Notes: a model not told the origin generated them from the letters alone. A DNA stretch of 64,000 nt from Falsiroseomonas tokyonensis (GCF_019024325.1 NZ_JAFNJS010000005.1:310001-374000); one strand, 5' to 3'. Positions 53,993 through 63,840 are shown, counted from the first letter of the stretch. Made by a program: numbers and translations.

Positions 53993-55204
53993 TCACATGA
54001 TCTGGCTCGCCGCCCGCAACCCGGAGATCATGGAGGAGCGCAGCAGATGCGCCCGCGCTTTCACCGGATCCGCCGCCGTGGCCTGCAGGTCCGCCAGCAG
54101 GGCGGCGCGCTTGGCCGCGTCCGTTTCCCGCATCCGGGCGCGGTTGCGGTCGGCCTGGGCGATGATCTCCTGCGCCGCGATCGGCTGGCGCCGGCGGGTG
54201 TAGCGGTCGAGCAGGCTGGCCTCGGCCTCCCCGCGCCAGACCGGGGCGAGGGTCTCGGCCAGCTCCATCGCGTCCTGGATGCCGCCATTCATGCCCATGC
54301 CGCCGGAGGGCGAGTTCAGATGCGCCGAGTCTCCGGCCAGCAGCAGGCGGCCGATGCGGTAGGTTTCGACGATGCGCTGATGGATGCGGTAGGGGCGCAG
54401 GTCCGGCACTTCGTAGGGTGTGGGTTTCGGGTGGATGGCCTGCAGCTTGCGCTCGATGGCGGCCGGCTCCAGCGCCTGCTCGATCGTCTCGCCGGGCGCG
54501 GGATAGAGGCTGGCGCGCCATTTGCCCGGGACGCGCAGCAGGGAGAAGGTGCCGGAGAAGGCCGGGTGCTCGGTCCAGAAGTAGTTGACGTTGGACAGGC
54601 CCTCGAAGACCTCATGGAAGGGGAAGGGGGTGGTCGCCAGGATGGTGGTCTCGGGATAGGTGTCGCCCGGGAATTCGAGCCCCATGGCGCGGCGGATCAC
54701 GCTGCGCGCGCCGTCGCAGCCCACTGCATAGGGCGCCTCGAAGGCCTCGAAGCCGCTGCCGGACAGCGCGACATGGTCCGTGCCATGCACCACGGTATCC
54801 ACCTTGGCGCCGAAGCGGACCTCCACCGTCCCGGCATGTTCCGCCGCCAGCTTGGCCAGGATGATCCGGGACAATTTCCACTGCTCGGCCTGCAGCCGGT
54901 AGGGATGGGCGGTGTCGTCCTTCAGGACGGACAGGTCGAAGACCGCCCGCGCGCCATCCTCATGCCGGCGGATCTGCCAGGTCGGCGTCACCAGCCCCTG
55001 CGCGATCAGCGGCTGCGCCACGCCCAGGCTGTCCAGCATGTCGAGCGAGGGCGGGTGGAAGGTGGAGGCCCGCAGCGCCTCCGAAATGTCGTCCTCCGCC
55101 TCCAGCACCAGGCTCGGCAGTCCCATGGTCGCCAGCTTCAGGGCCAGCACCAGTCCCACCGGGCCGGCCCCGACAATGGCGATTCGGCGGTCGCTTTCAC
55201 TCAT
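53993..55204 (-). CDS. FAD-dependent aromatic-type monooxygenase
   Basis: 403 residues from ATG 55204 (MSESDRRIAIVGAGPVGLVLALKL). Class A flavoprotein hydroxylase: GxGxxG at IVGAGPVG, the DG-like VGCDGARSVIRRAMG and GRLLLAGDSAHLNSPSGGMGMNGGIQDA. It belongs with PHBH/MhpA/UbiH-type enzymes and probably hydroxylates an aromatic or polyketide-like substrate with NAD(P)H. No degradation genes are adjacent. It is divergent from the TonB receptor gene. Confidence 0.88.
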   Translation of the reverse strand: MSESDRRIAIVGAGPVGLVLALKLATMGLPSLVLEAEDDISEALRASTFHPPSLDMLDSLGVAQPLIAQGLVTPTWQIRRHEDGARAVFDLSVLKDDTAHPYRLQAEQWKLSRIILAKLAAEHAGTVEVRFGAKVDTVVHGTDHVALSGSGFEAFEAPYAVGCDGARSVIRRAMGLEFPGDTYPETTILATTPFPFHEVFEGLSNVNYFWTEHPAFSGTFSLLRVPGKWRASLYPAPGETIEQALEPAAIERKLQAIHPKPTPYEVPDLRPYRIHQRIVETYRIGRLLLAGDSAHLNSPSGGMGMNGGIQDAMELAETLAPVWRGEAEASLLDRYTRRRQPIAAQEIIAQADRNRARMRETDAAKRAALLADLQATAADPVKARAHLLRSSMISGLRAASQIM

Positions 55205-55351
55205 GGGCCTCGGGGTCCTGACGTCGCTGCGGGTTGGCTTGTCCGGACAGGATAGCGGCGACGCGGCGCGCCGTGCAGCCGGGGCGGGTGCGTCCCTTCG
55301 GCAACAGGGCGGGGCGGGCGGTTGAAACCTGCCCTGTGTCGTATTGTTGCT

Positions 55352-55370
55352 GAGAATGACTCGCATTATC
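55352..55370 (+). promoter_or_regulatory. Fur box upstream of the TonB receptor
   Basis: GAGAATGACTCGCATTATC matches the 19-bp Fur consensus GATAATGATAATCATTATC at 14 positions and is an interrupted palindrome (AATG-N5-CATT in its core). It lies 29 bases before the receptor ATG. Iron-dependent repression of the three-gene unit is a strong inference. Confidence 0.75.
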
Positions 55371-55399
55371 AGAGAGGCGAAATCTCAGGGAACCTCCTC

Positions 55400-57631
55400 A
55401 TGTCGTCTGCCAGGCCCCGCGGCCCCGCCCGATTCTCCCCGCTGCTCGCCCTGGCCGGGCTCGCCGCGCTTCCGGCCCTGGCCCAGGCTCCGGCCGAGGG
55501 GGAGGGCGCGCTGCTGCTCGGCGAGGTCTCCGTCACCGCCACCCGCGCGCCGCGCCCGGTGGAGCAGATCCCGCAGACGGTGCAGGTGATCGGGCGAGAG
55601 GAAATCGAGCGCCAGCTCGCCTTCGGCAACAACCCCGCGGCTGCCATCTCCCGCCTGGTCCCCGGCTTCTCCATGACGACGGAGACCATCTCCGGTGCCT
55701 CCGAGACCTTCCGCGGCCGCGACGTGCTGGTGCTGCTGGATGGCGTGCCGCTGAACACGCCGCTGCGCGACGTCTCCCGCATCCTGGCGCTGATCGACCT
55801 CAATGCCATCGAGCGGATCGAGACGGTGGCCGGTGGGTCCTCCCTGTATGGCGCCGGCGCCACCGGCGGCACCATCAACCTGATCACCCGCCGCGGCACG
55901 GAGCCGGGGGTGCGCTTCACGGCCGATGCCTCCGTCCGCGCCTTCACCGCGAATCCGGGCCGCTCGATCCAGCCGCAGCTGTCGCTCGGCGCCAGCGGCC
56001 GCACCGATGGCGGCTTCGACTATGCGCTGACCGCGACGGGCCGGCAGACCAATGTCACCTATGACGGCGCGGGGCGGGAAATGCCCTCGGATGCGCTGCT
56101 CGGCCAGGGCGGCGGCGACCGCACGCGCTTCGGCAACTTCACCGGCCGCATCGGCTACGACATCGACTCGGCGCGCCGCATCGAGCTCAGCGGCACCTTC
56201 ATCAACCTGGAGCAGGACCCGAGCTACCTCACCACCTATACCGCGCCGCGCGCCGCGCCGGATTTCTCCACCGCCTATACCGGCGAGTCGGTCTATGAGC
56301 GCAGCCTCTCCGTCTCCGCCCGCTACACGGACCAGGACTTCGCCCTGGGCCGGCTTGCGGTGACGGGCTTCCACAACGACATCAACAAGCGCTTCAGCTA
56401 TTCGCGCTACGCCTATCCGGCCAACAGCGTCGTCTACTATTCCGGCAATCCGTCCTTGCCGACCGACCCCGCCAACCAGACCACGCTGAACTCCCTGCGC
56501 TCCGGCCTCAATGTCACCGTCGACACACCGCTGACGGCGCTGATGGACGGGCTGCTGCTGACCTGGGGCGGCGATCTGGGGCGGGAGCGGACCTCGCAGG
56601 AACTGCTCGACGGCCGCCAGGTCTTCTCGCCGCTGGAGCAGACCAGCACCGCCGCCTTCGGCCAGCTGCAGGTCCCGGTGGGGGAGCGAATCACGCTGCG
56701 CGGCGGCCTGCGCTATGAGCGCTTCGACCTGGATGTCGAGGACTTCACCCGCCCCACCGCCTATTTCGGCATCAGCCCCAGCGCCGCCTATGTGCTGCCC
56801 GCGCTGAATGTCACCGGCGGCAGCTTCAGCTACGACGCGCTGACCGCCAATCTCGGCGCCACCTTCCGCCTGAGCCCGACGGAGGAGATCTATGGCGGCT
56901 GGAGCCAGGGCTTCGCTCTGCCGGATGTGGGATCCTTCACCCGCCGCGCCGGCCTCTCGCTGACCTATGCCTGCACCGTCGCGCGGCCGAACTGCCTGCC
57001 CTCCGGCACCCGCGTCTCCTACGCCTCCATCGCGCCGGAGGCGCAGCTGGTGGACAGCTACGAATTCGGCATCCGCCACCGCTCGCCGGGCTTCAATGCC
57101 GGGCTGGTCGGCTTCGCCAGCACCTCCGATGAGGGCGTCACCTTCGACCCCGGCACCAACCGCATCTCGCAGCAGAAGGAGCTGATCTATGGCGTGGAGG
57201 CGCATGCGGACTATGCGCTGACGGAGAACTTCCGCCTCGGCGGCATGCTGACCTGGCGCGAGGGGCGCTACGATTCCAACGCCGACGGCAAGCTGGACGC
57301 GGCGCTGCCCAACAACCGTATCCCGAGCCCGATCCGCGGCGCGCTCAGCGGCACCTACAGCTTCGATGGCGGCACCGTGCTGCGCGTCGAAGGCGTGGCC
57401 TTCAGCGGCCGCAACGAGACCATCGACATGCGCGGTACCCGCTACAAGCTGTCCCAGGGCGCCACCATGAACATCAGCGCCGCGACGCCGATCGGCGGCG
57501 GCCAGGGCTATGTGGCGGTGGAGAACCTGTTCGACGCCGCCTACCAGAACCCCACCGCCAGCGCCGTGCGCAACCTGCCGGTGGAGGCGCTGGGCCGCGT
57601 CGTGACGCTCGGCTACCGGATCACCTTCTGA
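55400..57631 (+). CDS. TonB-dependent siderophore receptor
   Basis: 743 residues from ATG 55400. Leader RPRGPARFSPLLALAGLAALPALAQ (given by parts) then a TonB-box-like EVSVTATRAP, plug domain with RGRDVLVLLDGVPLN and ERIETVAGGSSLYGAGATGG, and a 22-strand barrel ending in VVTLGYRITF with the terminal aromatic. The NLITRRG stretch is typical of ferric-siderophore receptors. It imports iron-loaded siderophore across the outer membrane. A Fur box precedes it; the next gene begins 2 bases after its stop. Confidence 0.94.
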   Translation: MSSARPRGPARFSPLLALAGLAALPALAQAPAEGEGALLLGEVSVTATRAPRPVEQIPQTVQVIGREEIERQLAFGNNPAAAISRLVPGFSMTTETISGASETFRGRDVLVLLDGVPLNTPLRDVSRILALIDLNAIERIETVAGGSSLYGAGATGGTINLITRRGTEPGVRFTADASVRAFTANPGRSIQPQLSLGASGRTDGGFDYALTATGRQTNVTYDGAGREMPSDALLGQGGGDRTRFGNFTGRIGYDIDSARRIELSGTFINLEQDPSYLTTYTAPRAAPDFSTAYTGESVYERSLSVSARYTDQDFALGRLAVTGFHNDINKRFSYSRYAYPANSVVYYSGNPSLPTDPANQTTLNSLRSGLNVTVDTPLTALMDGLLLTWGGDLGRERTSQELLDGRQVFSPLEQTSTAAFGQLQVPVGERITLRGGLRYERFDLDVEDFTRPTAYFGISPSAAYVLPALNVTGGSFSYDALTANLGATFRLSPTEEIYGGWSQGFALPDVGSFTRRAGLSLTYACTVARPNCLPSGTRVSYASIAPEAQLVDSYEFGIRHRSPGFNAGLVGFASTSDEGVTFDPGTNRISQQKELIYGVEAHADYALTENFRLGGMLTWREGRYDSNADGKLDAALPNNRIPSPIRGALSGTYSFDGGTVLRVEGVAFSGRNETIDMRGTRYKLSQGATMNISAATPIGGGQGYVAVENLFDAAYQNPTASAVRNLPVEALGRVVTLGYRITF

Positions 57632-57633
57632 CC

Positions 57634-58011
57634 ATGGTCCGGCTCGACACCGAAGCGGGTGGCCTGCTGCGCCTGGCGCTGGACGTGCCGACGATGCCGA
57701 CGGATGAGGCCGACTACCTCGCCGCCCTGCATCGCATCGGCGCGCAGCCGGGGCCCTTCGTGCTGCTGGCCCGCTTTGCCGGCCAGGCGATGCTGTCCCA
57801 GGCCGGGGAGCGTGCGCAGGCGCTGTGGTTCAAGGCGACCCGCGCGCACATGAACGAAACCTGTCGCGCCCTGGCGATGGTCCGCCCCGGCAAGGCGGGC
57901 AGCCGCTCGGCCGAGGTCTTCGGCAAGCTCTGGACCTTTCCCGTCGCGGTCTTCGAGGAGGAGGACGCGGCCCGCGCCTTCCTCCGGCCCTTCATGGAGC
58001 CACCGGGATGA
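57634..58011 (+). CDS. Small protein linked to siderophore uptake
   Basis: 125 residues, beginning 2 bases after the receptor stop and overlapping the MFS gene by four bases. No signal peptide or membrane helix. AGQAMLSQAGERAQALWFKATRAHM and FGKLWTFPVAVFEEEDAARAFL suggest a compact alpha/beta fold of about the size of a SpoIIAA-like or STAS-like domain, but I cannot name a family. Sandwiched in an iron-uptake operon, it may be a cytoplasmic iron-release or regulatory factor (inference). Confidence 0.8.
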   Translation: MVRLDTEAGGLLRLALDVPTMPTDEADYLAALHRIGAQPGPFVLLARFAGQAMLSQAGERAQALWFKATRAHMNETCRALAMVRPGKAGSRSAEVFGKLWTFPVAVFEEEDAARAFLRPFMEPPG

Positions 58012-59240
58012 GCGCGACCACGATGGAGCAGGCCCGCATCGGCCGCATGCGGCTTTTCGTGGTGTTGGCGGCGCTGTACCTGGCGCAGGCGATCCCTAGC
58101 TACCTGCTGGTCGCCGCCCTGCCGCCGATCATGCGCGAGGCCGGCGTTTCCCGCACCGACCTCTCGAACCTCAGCTTGCTGTTCCTGCCGCTGGTGCTGA
58201 AATTCCTCTGGGCGCCGCTGGTCGACCGGCTGCGCCCCTTCGCCCGCGCGCAGCGCGCCGGCTGGGTGGTGCTGACCCAGGTGGGCGTCATCCTCTGCAT
58301 CCTGTCGCTGATCCTGGTCGGGCCGCGCGATGTCTGGAGCATCATCGCCATCGGCTTCATGACCTCGCTGCTGGTCTCGACGCAGGACATCGCGACGGAT
58401 GGCTATGCGGCCAAGTATCTGCCGGTGGCGGATCGCGGCATCGGCAATGCGATCCAGGGCGGCGCGATCGCCATCGGCGTGGTGGTGGGCGGCACGCTGG
58501 GGCTGGTGCTGCACCATCATTTCGGCTGGACCGTGATGCTGCTGACGGTGGCGGCCATCTCCACCCTGCCGCTGGTCGCCGCCTTCGCGATGCGGGAACC
58601 GCCGCCGGGGCCGCTTGAATCGCGCAGCATGCCCTCCCTGCGCGCCTTCCTGCGGCGGCCGGATGCCCGGGCGGTGCTGTGGATCGCGCTGCTGTATCGC
58701 GCCAGCGAGGGGCTGGTGAAGGCGCTGGAGGGGCCGTACCTGGTGGATGCCGGCGTGCCGCTGGACTGGATCGGCTATATCTCCGGCCTCTCGGCGGTCA
58801 CCGCCGGCCTGGCGGGCACCGGCATCGCCGCCTGGATGGTGCAGAAGCGCGGCCTGTCCTTCACCCTGTCGCTGCTCGGCCATGCGCGCACGCTGTGCTT
58901 CCTGCTCTTCGCGCTGCATGCGGCGGGGCTGGTCACGGGCTTCGTGCCGCTGTTCGGCGCCGCGGGCTTCCAGACGCTGATCCGCTACATGGAGATCGTG
59001 GCGCTCTACAGCCTGTTCATGGCGGTGGCCTCGCCGGAGCAGCCGGGCACGGACTTCACCGTGCTCGCCTGCGCCCAGCTCATCGTCTACATGGCCGGAT
59101 CCTTCGTCGCCGGGCGGCTGGCGGATGCGGCGGGCTATGCCGCGGTCTTCGGCCTGGCCACGCTGCTGTCGCTGGTCGCCGTGATCGGCACGCTGGGCCT
59201 GATCCGCCGCGCCAGGACGATGGCGGCGATCCCGGGCTGA
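58008..59240 (+). CDS. RhtX/FptX-type MFS siderophore permease
   Basis: 410 residues with twelve membrane segments. MFS loop FLPLVLKFLWAPLVDRL, then TQDIATDGYAAKYLP, resemble AmpG and the RhtX/FptX siderophore importers, which move rhizobactin or pyochelin across the inner membrane without an ABC system. The TonB receptor two genes upstream and the shared Fur box fit that role better than peptidoglycan recycling. ATG overlaps the previous stop. Confidence 0.85.
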   Translation: MSATTMEQARIGRMRLFVVLAALYLAQAIPSYLLVAALPPIMREAGVSRTDLSNLSLLFLPLVLKFLWAPLVDRLRPFARAQRAGWVVLTQVGVILCILSLILVGPRDVWSIIAIGFMTSLLVSTQDIATDGYAAKYLPVADRGIGNAIQGGAIAIGVVVGGTLGLVLHHHFGWTVMLLTVAAISTLPLVAAFAMREPPPGPLESRSMPSLRAFLRRPDARAVLWIALLYRASEGLVKALEGPYLVDAGVPLDWIGYISGLSAVTAGLAGTGIAAWMVQKRGLSFTLSLLGHARTLCFLLFALHAAGLVTGFVPLFGAAGFQTLIRYMEIVALYSLFMAVASPEQPGTDFTVLACAQLIVYMAGSFVAGRLADAAGYAAVFGLATLLSLVAVIGTLGLIRRARTMAAIPG

Positions 59241-59281
59241 CGCCGTTGGACGACCTGCGAAGCGGCAGGCTCGGAGGTTTT

Positions 59282-61162
59282 CTAGTCCTCCGAGACCATC
59301 GAAAGATCGGCGGCGAATTCCGCCTGCAGGCCGCCGGGATCGAAGCGGAGATCCGCATGGCGCGATCCGCAGATGCCCATGCGGATCAGCCGGGCGCCGA
59401 AGCCGGTTTCCGCCGGCATGCGCACCGGCGGGCCGCCGCTCTCGCGCCAGCGCATCAGGAAGCGCCCGTCCTCGATCCGCCAGTCGATCGCCACCAGGCC
59501 CTGCTCGCGGCTCAATGCGCCGTATTTCACCGCATTGGTCGCCAGCTCATGCAGCAGCAGGGAAAGCGATAGCGCGGCGCGCGAGCCGATGCTGAAGTCG
59601 TTCCCCGCGAGCCGGAATCGCGCGCCCTCCGTCTCCAGCCGCAGCACCGTGTCCAGCAGCCGGTGCAGCGTGGTGGCGGACCAGCTGGTCTGCACCAGCA
59701 CGTCATGCGCGCGGCTGAGCGTCGCCAGACGGCTCTGCAGCGAATGCGAGGCCTCCGGATCGGCATCGCGCAGCGTCTGGATCGCCAGGGCCTGGACCAT
59801 GGCGAAGGTGTTCTTCACCCGGTGCGACAGCTCCTCCATCAGCAGCTGCTTCTGCTCCTCCCGGCTGCGGCGGTCGGTGATGTCCACCGCGGTGCCGGAA
59901 AAGCGCAGCGGCCGGCCCTCCTCGTCCCGCACCAGCCGGCCGCGGCATTCCACCCAGCGCAGCGTCCTGCCGGGCGGGGCCACGCGGTATTCCACGCGGA
60001 AATCGGCCCCTTCCTCGAAGACCGCGCGGATTCTCTCGCGCAGCGGGGCGATGTCCTCGGGGACGACGAATTCCTGGTATTCCTCCATGGTCAGGCCGGA
60101 GGCGGTCCGGTCCAGCGGCAGCCCGTAGAGGCGGGCGAAGCGCGCATCCCCGGTCAGTCGGTTGGTCTCCACCGGCCAGTCCCAGAGCCCGACGCTGCCC
60201 GAGGCATCGAGCGCCATCTGCAGCCTTTCGTCCTTCAGCAGCAGCGCCTGCTCGCTCGCCTTGCGATCGGTGATATCGAGCACGAGGCAGGAGAAGCGGT
60301 CGCCCTGCTCCGGCGCGCTGCGCACCTCGAACCAGCGGTGCCGGTCCGGCAGGCGCCATTCGAAGGCCTGCGGCGCACCGGTCTCCACCGTGCGTACCAG
60401 CTGGCCGAGCAGCGCGGGATCGGCGCCCCAGGGCAGCTCGCGCAGCCGCGTGCCCATGGCGCAAGGCAAGAGGTTGGCCTGTTCGAGGAAGGCGCCATTG
60501 CTTTCCATCAGCCGGGCATCGCAGGCGCGGCCCTCGGCATCGCGCAGCAGCTCCCCCACCAGGAAGCCCTCGCGCATATTCCCGAACAGCGCGCGCCAGC
60601 GCGCCTCGCTGGCCACCAGCCGCTCCAGCGTCGCCTCCAGCATCCGGCGGTTGGCGGCCTCCGCACGGGCGCTGCGGCGGAGCTCGAGCTGCGCCATCAC
60701 CTGCCGCGACAGGGCCAGCAGCGCTTCCGCCTGCTGTTCGGTGAGGCCGCCGGGGCGCGGCGCGGTATCGATGACGCAAAGCGTGCCGAGCGCGTGGCCA
60801 TCCGGCGTTTCCAGCACCGCGCCGGCATAGAAGCGCAGATGCGGCTCCTCGGTCACCAGCGGGTTCGCCCGCGTGCGGTCATCCGCCTCCAGGTCGGTGA
60901 TCTGGAACAGGCTGCGGCCCTGGATGGCATGGGCGCAGACCGATTGGCTGCGCGGCGTGCCCTCGGCGGGCAGGCCGACCCGCGCCTTGAACCACTGCCG
61001 GTCCGCCCCGACCAGGCTGACGATGGCAATCGGTACGTCGCAAATCTGAGATGCGATGCGAACGATATCGTCGAAGGCCTGCTCGGACTCCGTATCGAGG
61101 ATGTCGTAGCGGTCGAGTGCGGAAAGCCGCAGCGCCTCGGCGGAGGGCTCGGTCGAGGTCAT
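59282..61162 (-). CDS. GAF-PAS hybrid HWE/HisKA_2 histidine kinase
   Basis: 626 residues from ATG 61162. Residues about 20-165 form a GAF domain (AFDDIVRIASQICDVPIAIVSLVG), then two PAS domains (about 190-305, 310-430) ending DITDRK and DITDRRSRE. His447 sits in EELSHRVKNTFAMVQALA, the HWE/HisKA_2 dimerisation box, and the ATPase domain has LLLHELATNAVKYGAL. Soluble; no membrane helix. HWE kinases often feed PhyR of the general stress response. No response regulator adjoins it. Confidence 0.9.
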   Translation of the reverse strand: MTSTEPSAEALRLSALDRYDILDTESEQAFDDIVRIASQICDVPIAIVSLVGADRQWFKARVGLPAEGTPRSQSVCAHAIQGRSLFQITDLEADDRTRANPLVTEEPHLRFYAGAVLETPDGHALGTLCVIDTAPRPGGLTEQQAEALLALSRQVMAQLELRRSARAEAANRRMLEATLERLVASEARWRALFGNMREGFLVGELLRDAEGRACDARLMESNGAFLEQANLLPCAMGTRLRELPWGADPALLGQLVRTVETGAPQAFEWRLPDRHRWFEVRSAPEQGDRFSCLVLDITDRKASEQALLLKDERLQMALDASGSVGLWDWPVETNRLTGDARFARLYGLPLDRTASGLTMEEYQEFVVPEDIAPLRERIRAVFEEGADFRVEYRVAPPGRTLRWVECRGRLVRDEEGRPLRFSGTAVDITDRRSREEQKQLLMEELSHRVKNTFAMVQALAIQTLRDADPEASHSLQSRLATLSRAHDVLVQTSWSATTLHRLLDTVLRLETEGARFRLAGNDFSIGSRAALSLSLLLHELATNAVKYGALSREQGLVAIDWRIEDGRFLMRWRESGGPPVRMPAETGFGARLIRMGICGSRHADLRFDPGGLQAEFAADLSMVSED

Positions 61163-61463
61163 CAGGCGAAGGTCAACCCGGGATAGCGGAGGAGGGCGGG
61201 CTTCCTGCGCCCTTGGAGCGGAAAGCACCAGCATCCCTTTGGAGGGGCGCCATGCAGCCGAGGCGTGACTTGCGCCGCAATTCAGTCACGCGGCGCGCGC
61301 CGCAACGAATCCCGGATAGGCAAGCGCCGGAGGCCGGGCACGCGCCCGGAATGGAAAATGCAGGGTGCGAGGCCCTGCGCCCAGCCCCGTGCCGGTCAGT
61401 GGCGGACCGCTTCCGCCCCGGCCTGCGGGTCCAGCCGGGCGGCGTGCTGGCCGCCTTCCGCCA
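61163..61463. other. Intergenic region upstream of the HWE kinase
   Basis: 301 bases between the kinase start and the rfbA stop. GTGACT and AGTCAC form a 6-bp inverted repeat at 61265-61289, spaced 13 bases. No EcfG-type promoter or gene is seen. Confidence 0.4.
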
Positions 61464-62345
61464 TCACTGATCCTCGCGGGCCAGCAGCCCTTCCAGATAG
61501 GTGCCGTAGCCGCTGTTGCGCAGCGGCGCGGCCAGGGCGCGCAGCGCATCGCCATCGATGAAGCCCATCCGCCAGGCCACTTCCTCGGGGGCTGCCACCT
61601 TCTGCCCGGTGCGCTTCTCGATGGCGCGGACGAATTCGCCGGCCTCCAGCAGGCTGTCATGCGTGCCGGTGTCGAGCCAGGCATAGCCGCGGCCGAGCCG
61701 CACCACGCGCAGCGAGCCTTCTTCCAGATAGACGCGGTTGAGGTCGGTGATCTCCAGCTCCCCGCGCGGGGAGGGGACGAGGGCCTTGGCCAGCGCGGCG
61801 GCGCGGCCATCGTAGAAATACAGCCCCGTCACCGCCCAGTCGGAGCGCGGCCGGGTGGGCTTTTCCTCGATGGTCTGGGCGCGGCTTTCGCCATCGAACT
61901 CCACCACGCCGTAGCGGTGCGGGTCGGCCACGCGATAGGCGAAGACGGTGGCGCCCTGGCTGGCCGCATTCTCCTGCGCTTCCCGCAGCCGTGCCTCCAG
62001 GTCGTGGCCATGAAACAGGTTGTCCCCCAGCACCAGGGCGGAGGGTTCGCCTGCGAGAAAATCCTCGGCCAGGACGAAGGCATGGGCGATGCCGCGCGGC
62101 TTGTCCTGCTCGGCGTATTCCAGCTTCAGGCCCCAGCGCGCGCCATCCCCCAGCAGGCGCTGGAACAGCGGCAGGTCGTGCGGGGTGGAGATGATCATGA
62201 TCTCCCGGATCCCGGCCAGCATCAGCACCGAGAGCGGGTAGTAGACCATCGGCTTGTCGAAGACCGGCAGCAGCTGCTTCGAGACGGCGAGTGTCGCCGG
62301 GTGCAGGCGCGTGCCCGATCCGCCAGCCAGCACGATGCCCTTCAT
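61464..62345 (-). CDS. rfbA: Glucose-1-phosphate thymidylyltransferase
   Basis: 293 residues from ATG 62345. MKGIVLAGGSGTRLHPAT and VSKQLLPVFDKPMVYYPLS are the RmlA signature, with LGDNLFHG and VVEFDGESRAQTIEEKP later. It forms dTDP-glucose, first step to dTDP-L-rhamnose. ATG overlaps the rfbD stop (ATGA). Last gene of the rfbC-D-A set on this strand. Confidence 0.96.
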   Translation of the reverse strand: MKGIVLAGGSGTRLHPATLAVSKQLLPVFDKPMVYYPLSVLMLAGIREIMIISTPHDLPLFQRLLGDGARWGLKLEYAEQDKPRGIAHAFVLAEDFLAGEPSALVLGDNLFHGHDLEARLREAQENAASQGATVFAYRVADPHRYGVVEFDGESRAQTIEEKPTRPRSDWAVTGLYFYDGRAAALAKALVPSPRGELEITDLNRVYLEEGSLRVVRLGRGYAWLDTGTHDSLLEAGEFVRAIEKRTGQKVAAPEEVAWRMGFIDGDALRALAAPLRNSGYGTYLEGLLAREDQ

Positions 62346-63238
62346 AGCCCATTCTCCCCAGCTGGTCCGACCAGCGCATCCAGGCACAGCGCCAGAGACC
62401 GACGCCAATCGGCCGGCTGGATGCCATGTACCCGGCGAATGTGGCTGCAATCGAGCCGCCCATCGGCGGGACGGGCGGCGCGTGTCGGGTAGTCCGTCGT
62501 TGCGATGGCGGCAAGTCTCGGCCGCTTGTGCCCGCGTTGCGCCGCCTGGTCCAGGATTTCGGCGGTGAAGCCGTGCCAGGTGGTATGCGGTGCGCCGGTC
62601 AGGTGGAACAGGCCGAAGGCGGCGTCGCCGGCCGGCGCTGCCAGCAGGCGGGGGGCCATGGCGGCCACGGCCTCGGCCAGGTCGGCGGCGAAGGTCGGCG
62701 CGCCGTGCTGGTCCGCCACCACGCGCAGCTCCTCCCGCTCCGCCGCCAGGCGCAGCATGGTCTTGACGAAATTGGCGCCATCCGCGCTGCAGACCCAGGC
62801 GGTGCGCAGCACCACGCTGCGGGGGTTGGCCGCCAGAACCGCGCCTTCCCCTTCCGCCTTGCTGCGGCCATAGACGCCGAGGGGGGAGGGGGCGTCGGTC
62901 TCCAGATAGGGCGCGCCCTTCCGCCCGTCGAAGACATAGTCGGTGGAGAAATGCACGAAGGGCGCGCCGATCGCCGCCGCCGCGGCGGCGAGGCGCGCGG
63001 CGCCGTCCCGGTTCACCGCGAAGGCCAGCGCCTCCTGGTCCTCGGCGCGGTCCACCGCGGTATAGGCGGCGGCATTCACCACCAGCTCCGGCGCCGCCGC
63101 GCGCATCGCGCGGGCGACGGAGGAGTCCTCCGTCAGGTCCAGCTCCGGCGGCTCCAGCGCCACCACCTCATGCCCGGCGAAGCGTCGCAGCAGCGCCTGC
63201 GCCACCTGGCCCTGGCGGCCCGCGACCAGGATGCGCAT
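62342..63238 (-). CDS. rfbD: dTDP-4-dehydrorhamnose reductase
   Basis: 298 residues. LVAGRQGQVAQALLRRF is the NADPH-binding start; VVNAAAYTAVDRAEDQ, FVHFSTDYVFDG and PLGVYGRSKAEGE (YxxxK) are the SDR catalytic features of RmlD. It makes dTDP-L-rhamnose. It overlaps both rfbC and rfbA by ATGA. Confidence 0.95.
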   Translation of the reverse strand: MRILVAGRQGQVAQALLRRFAGHEVVALEPPELDLTEDSSVARAMRAAAPELVVNAAAYTAVDRAEDQEALAFAVNRDGAARLAAAAAAIGAPFVHFSTDYVFDGRKGAPYLETDAPSPLGVYGRSKAEGEGAVLAANPRSVVLRTAWVCSADGANFVKTMLRLAAEREELRVVADQHGAPTFAADLAEAVAAMAPRLLAAPAGDAAFGLFHLTGAPHTTWHGFTAEILDQAAQRGHKRPRLAAIATTDYPTRAARPADGRLDCSHIRRVHGIQPADWRRSLALCLDALVGPAGENGL

Positions 63239-63840
63239 CAGAAGGCCGGCCCGAGATCGGCCAGGCGCGGCGCCCGGCGGTCCTTGTCCGACAGCGTGGC
63301 GGCGACGCCGGCCAGGCCCCAGTCGATGCCGAGCGCCGGGTCGTCCCAGGCCAGCGACCGGTCGCAGTCCGGCGCATAGAGGGCGGTGACCTTGTAGGCG
63401 ACCTCCGTCTCCTCCTCCCGCGTCGCGAAGCCATGGGCGAAGCCGGGCGGCACCCACATCATCCGGCCGTCCGCGGCCGAAAGCTCCACCGCCACATGCC
63501 GGCCGAAGCTGGGCGAGGCGGCGCGGAGGTCCACCGCCACATCGAGGATGCGGCCGCGCAGAACCCGGATGAGCTTGCCTTGCGCATGCGGGTTCACCTG
63601 GAAATGCAGGCCGCGCACCGTGCCGATGGCCACCGAGAGGGACTGGTTGTCCTGGACGAATTCATCGCCGATGCCGATGGCGGCGAAGTCCCGGCGCGAA
63701 TAGGTCTCGACGAAGGCGCCGCGCGCATCGGCGAAGCGGCGCACGGACACCAGAAGCGGGCCCTCGATGGCGAAGGCCGCGGCCTCGACATTGCCGGCGC
63801 GGCGGACCTCGGCGGCTGGCGGCCCGATCCCGTCCGGCAT
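63238..63840 (-). CDS. rfbC: dTDP-4-dehydrorhamnose 3,5-epimerase
   Basis: 200 residues from ATG 63840. RmlC motifs: ARGAFVETYSRRDF, QDNQSLSVAIGTVRGLHFQ (with the catalytic His), VAVDLRAASPSFG and WVPPGFAHGFATRE. Performs the double epimerisation of the 4-keto sugar. rfbB is not in the window and probably lies beyond the right edge. Confidence 0.96.
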   Translation of the reverse strand: MPDGIGPPAAEVRRAGNVEAAAFAIEGPLLVSVRRFADARGAFVETYSRRDFAAIGIGDEFVQDNQSLSVAIGTVRGLHFQVNPHAQGKLIRVLRGRILDVAVDLRAASPSFGRHVAVELSAADGRMMWVPPGFAHGFATREEETEVAYKVTALYAPDCDRSLAWDDPALGIDWGLAGVAATLSDKDRRAPRLADLGPAF

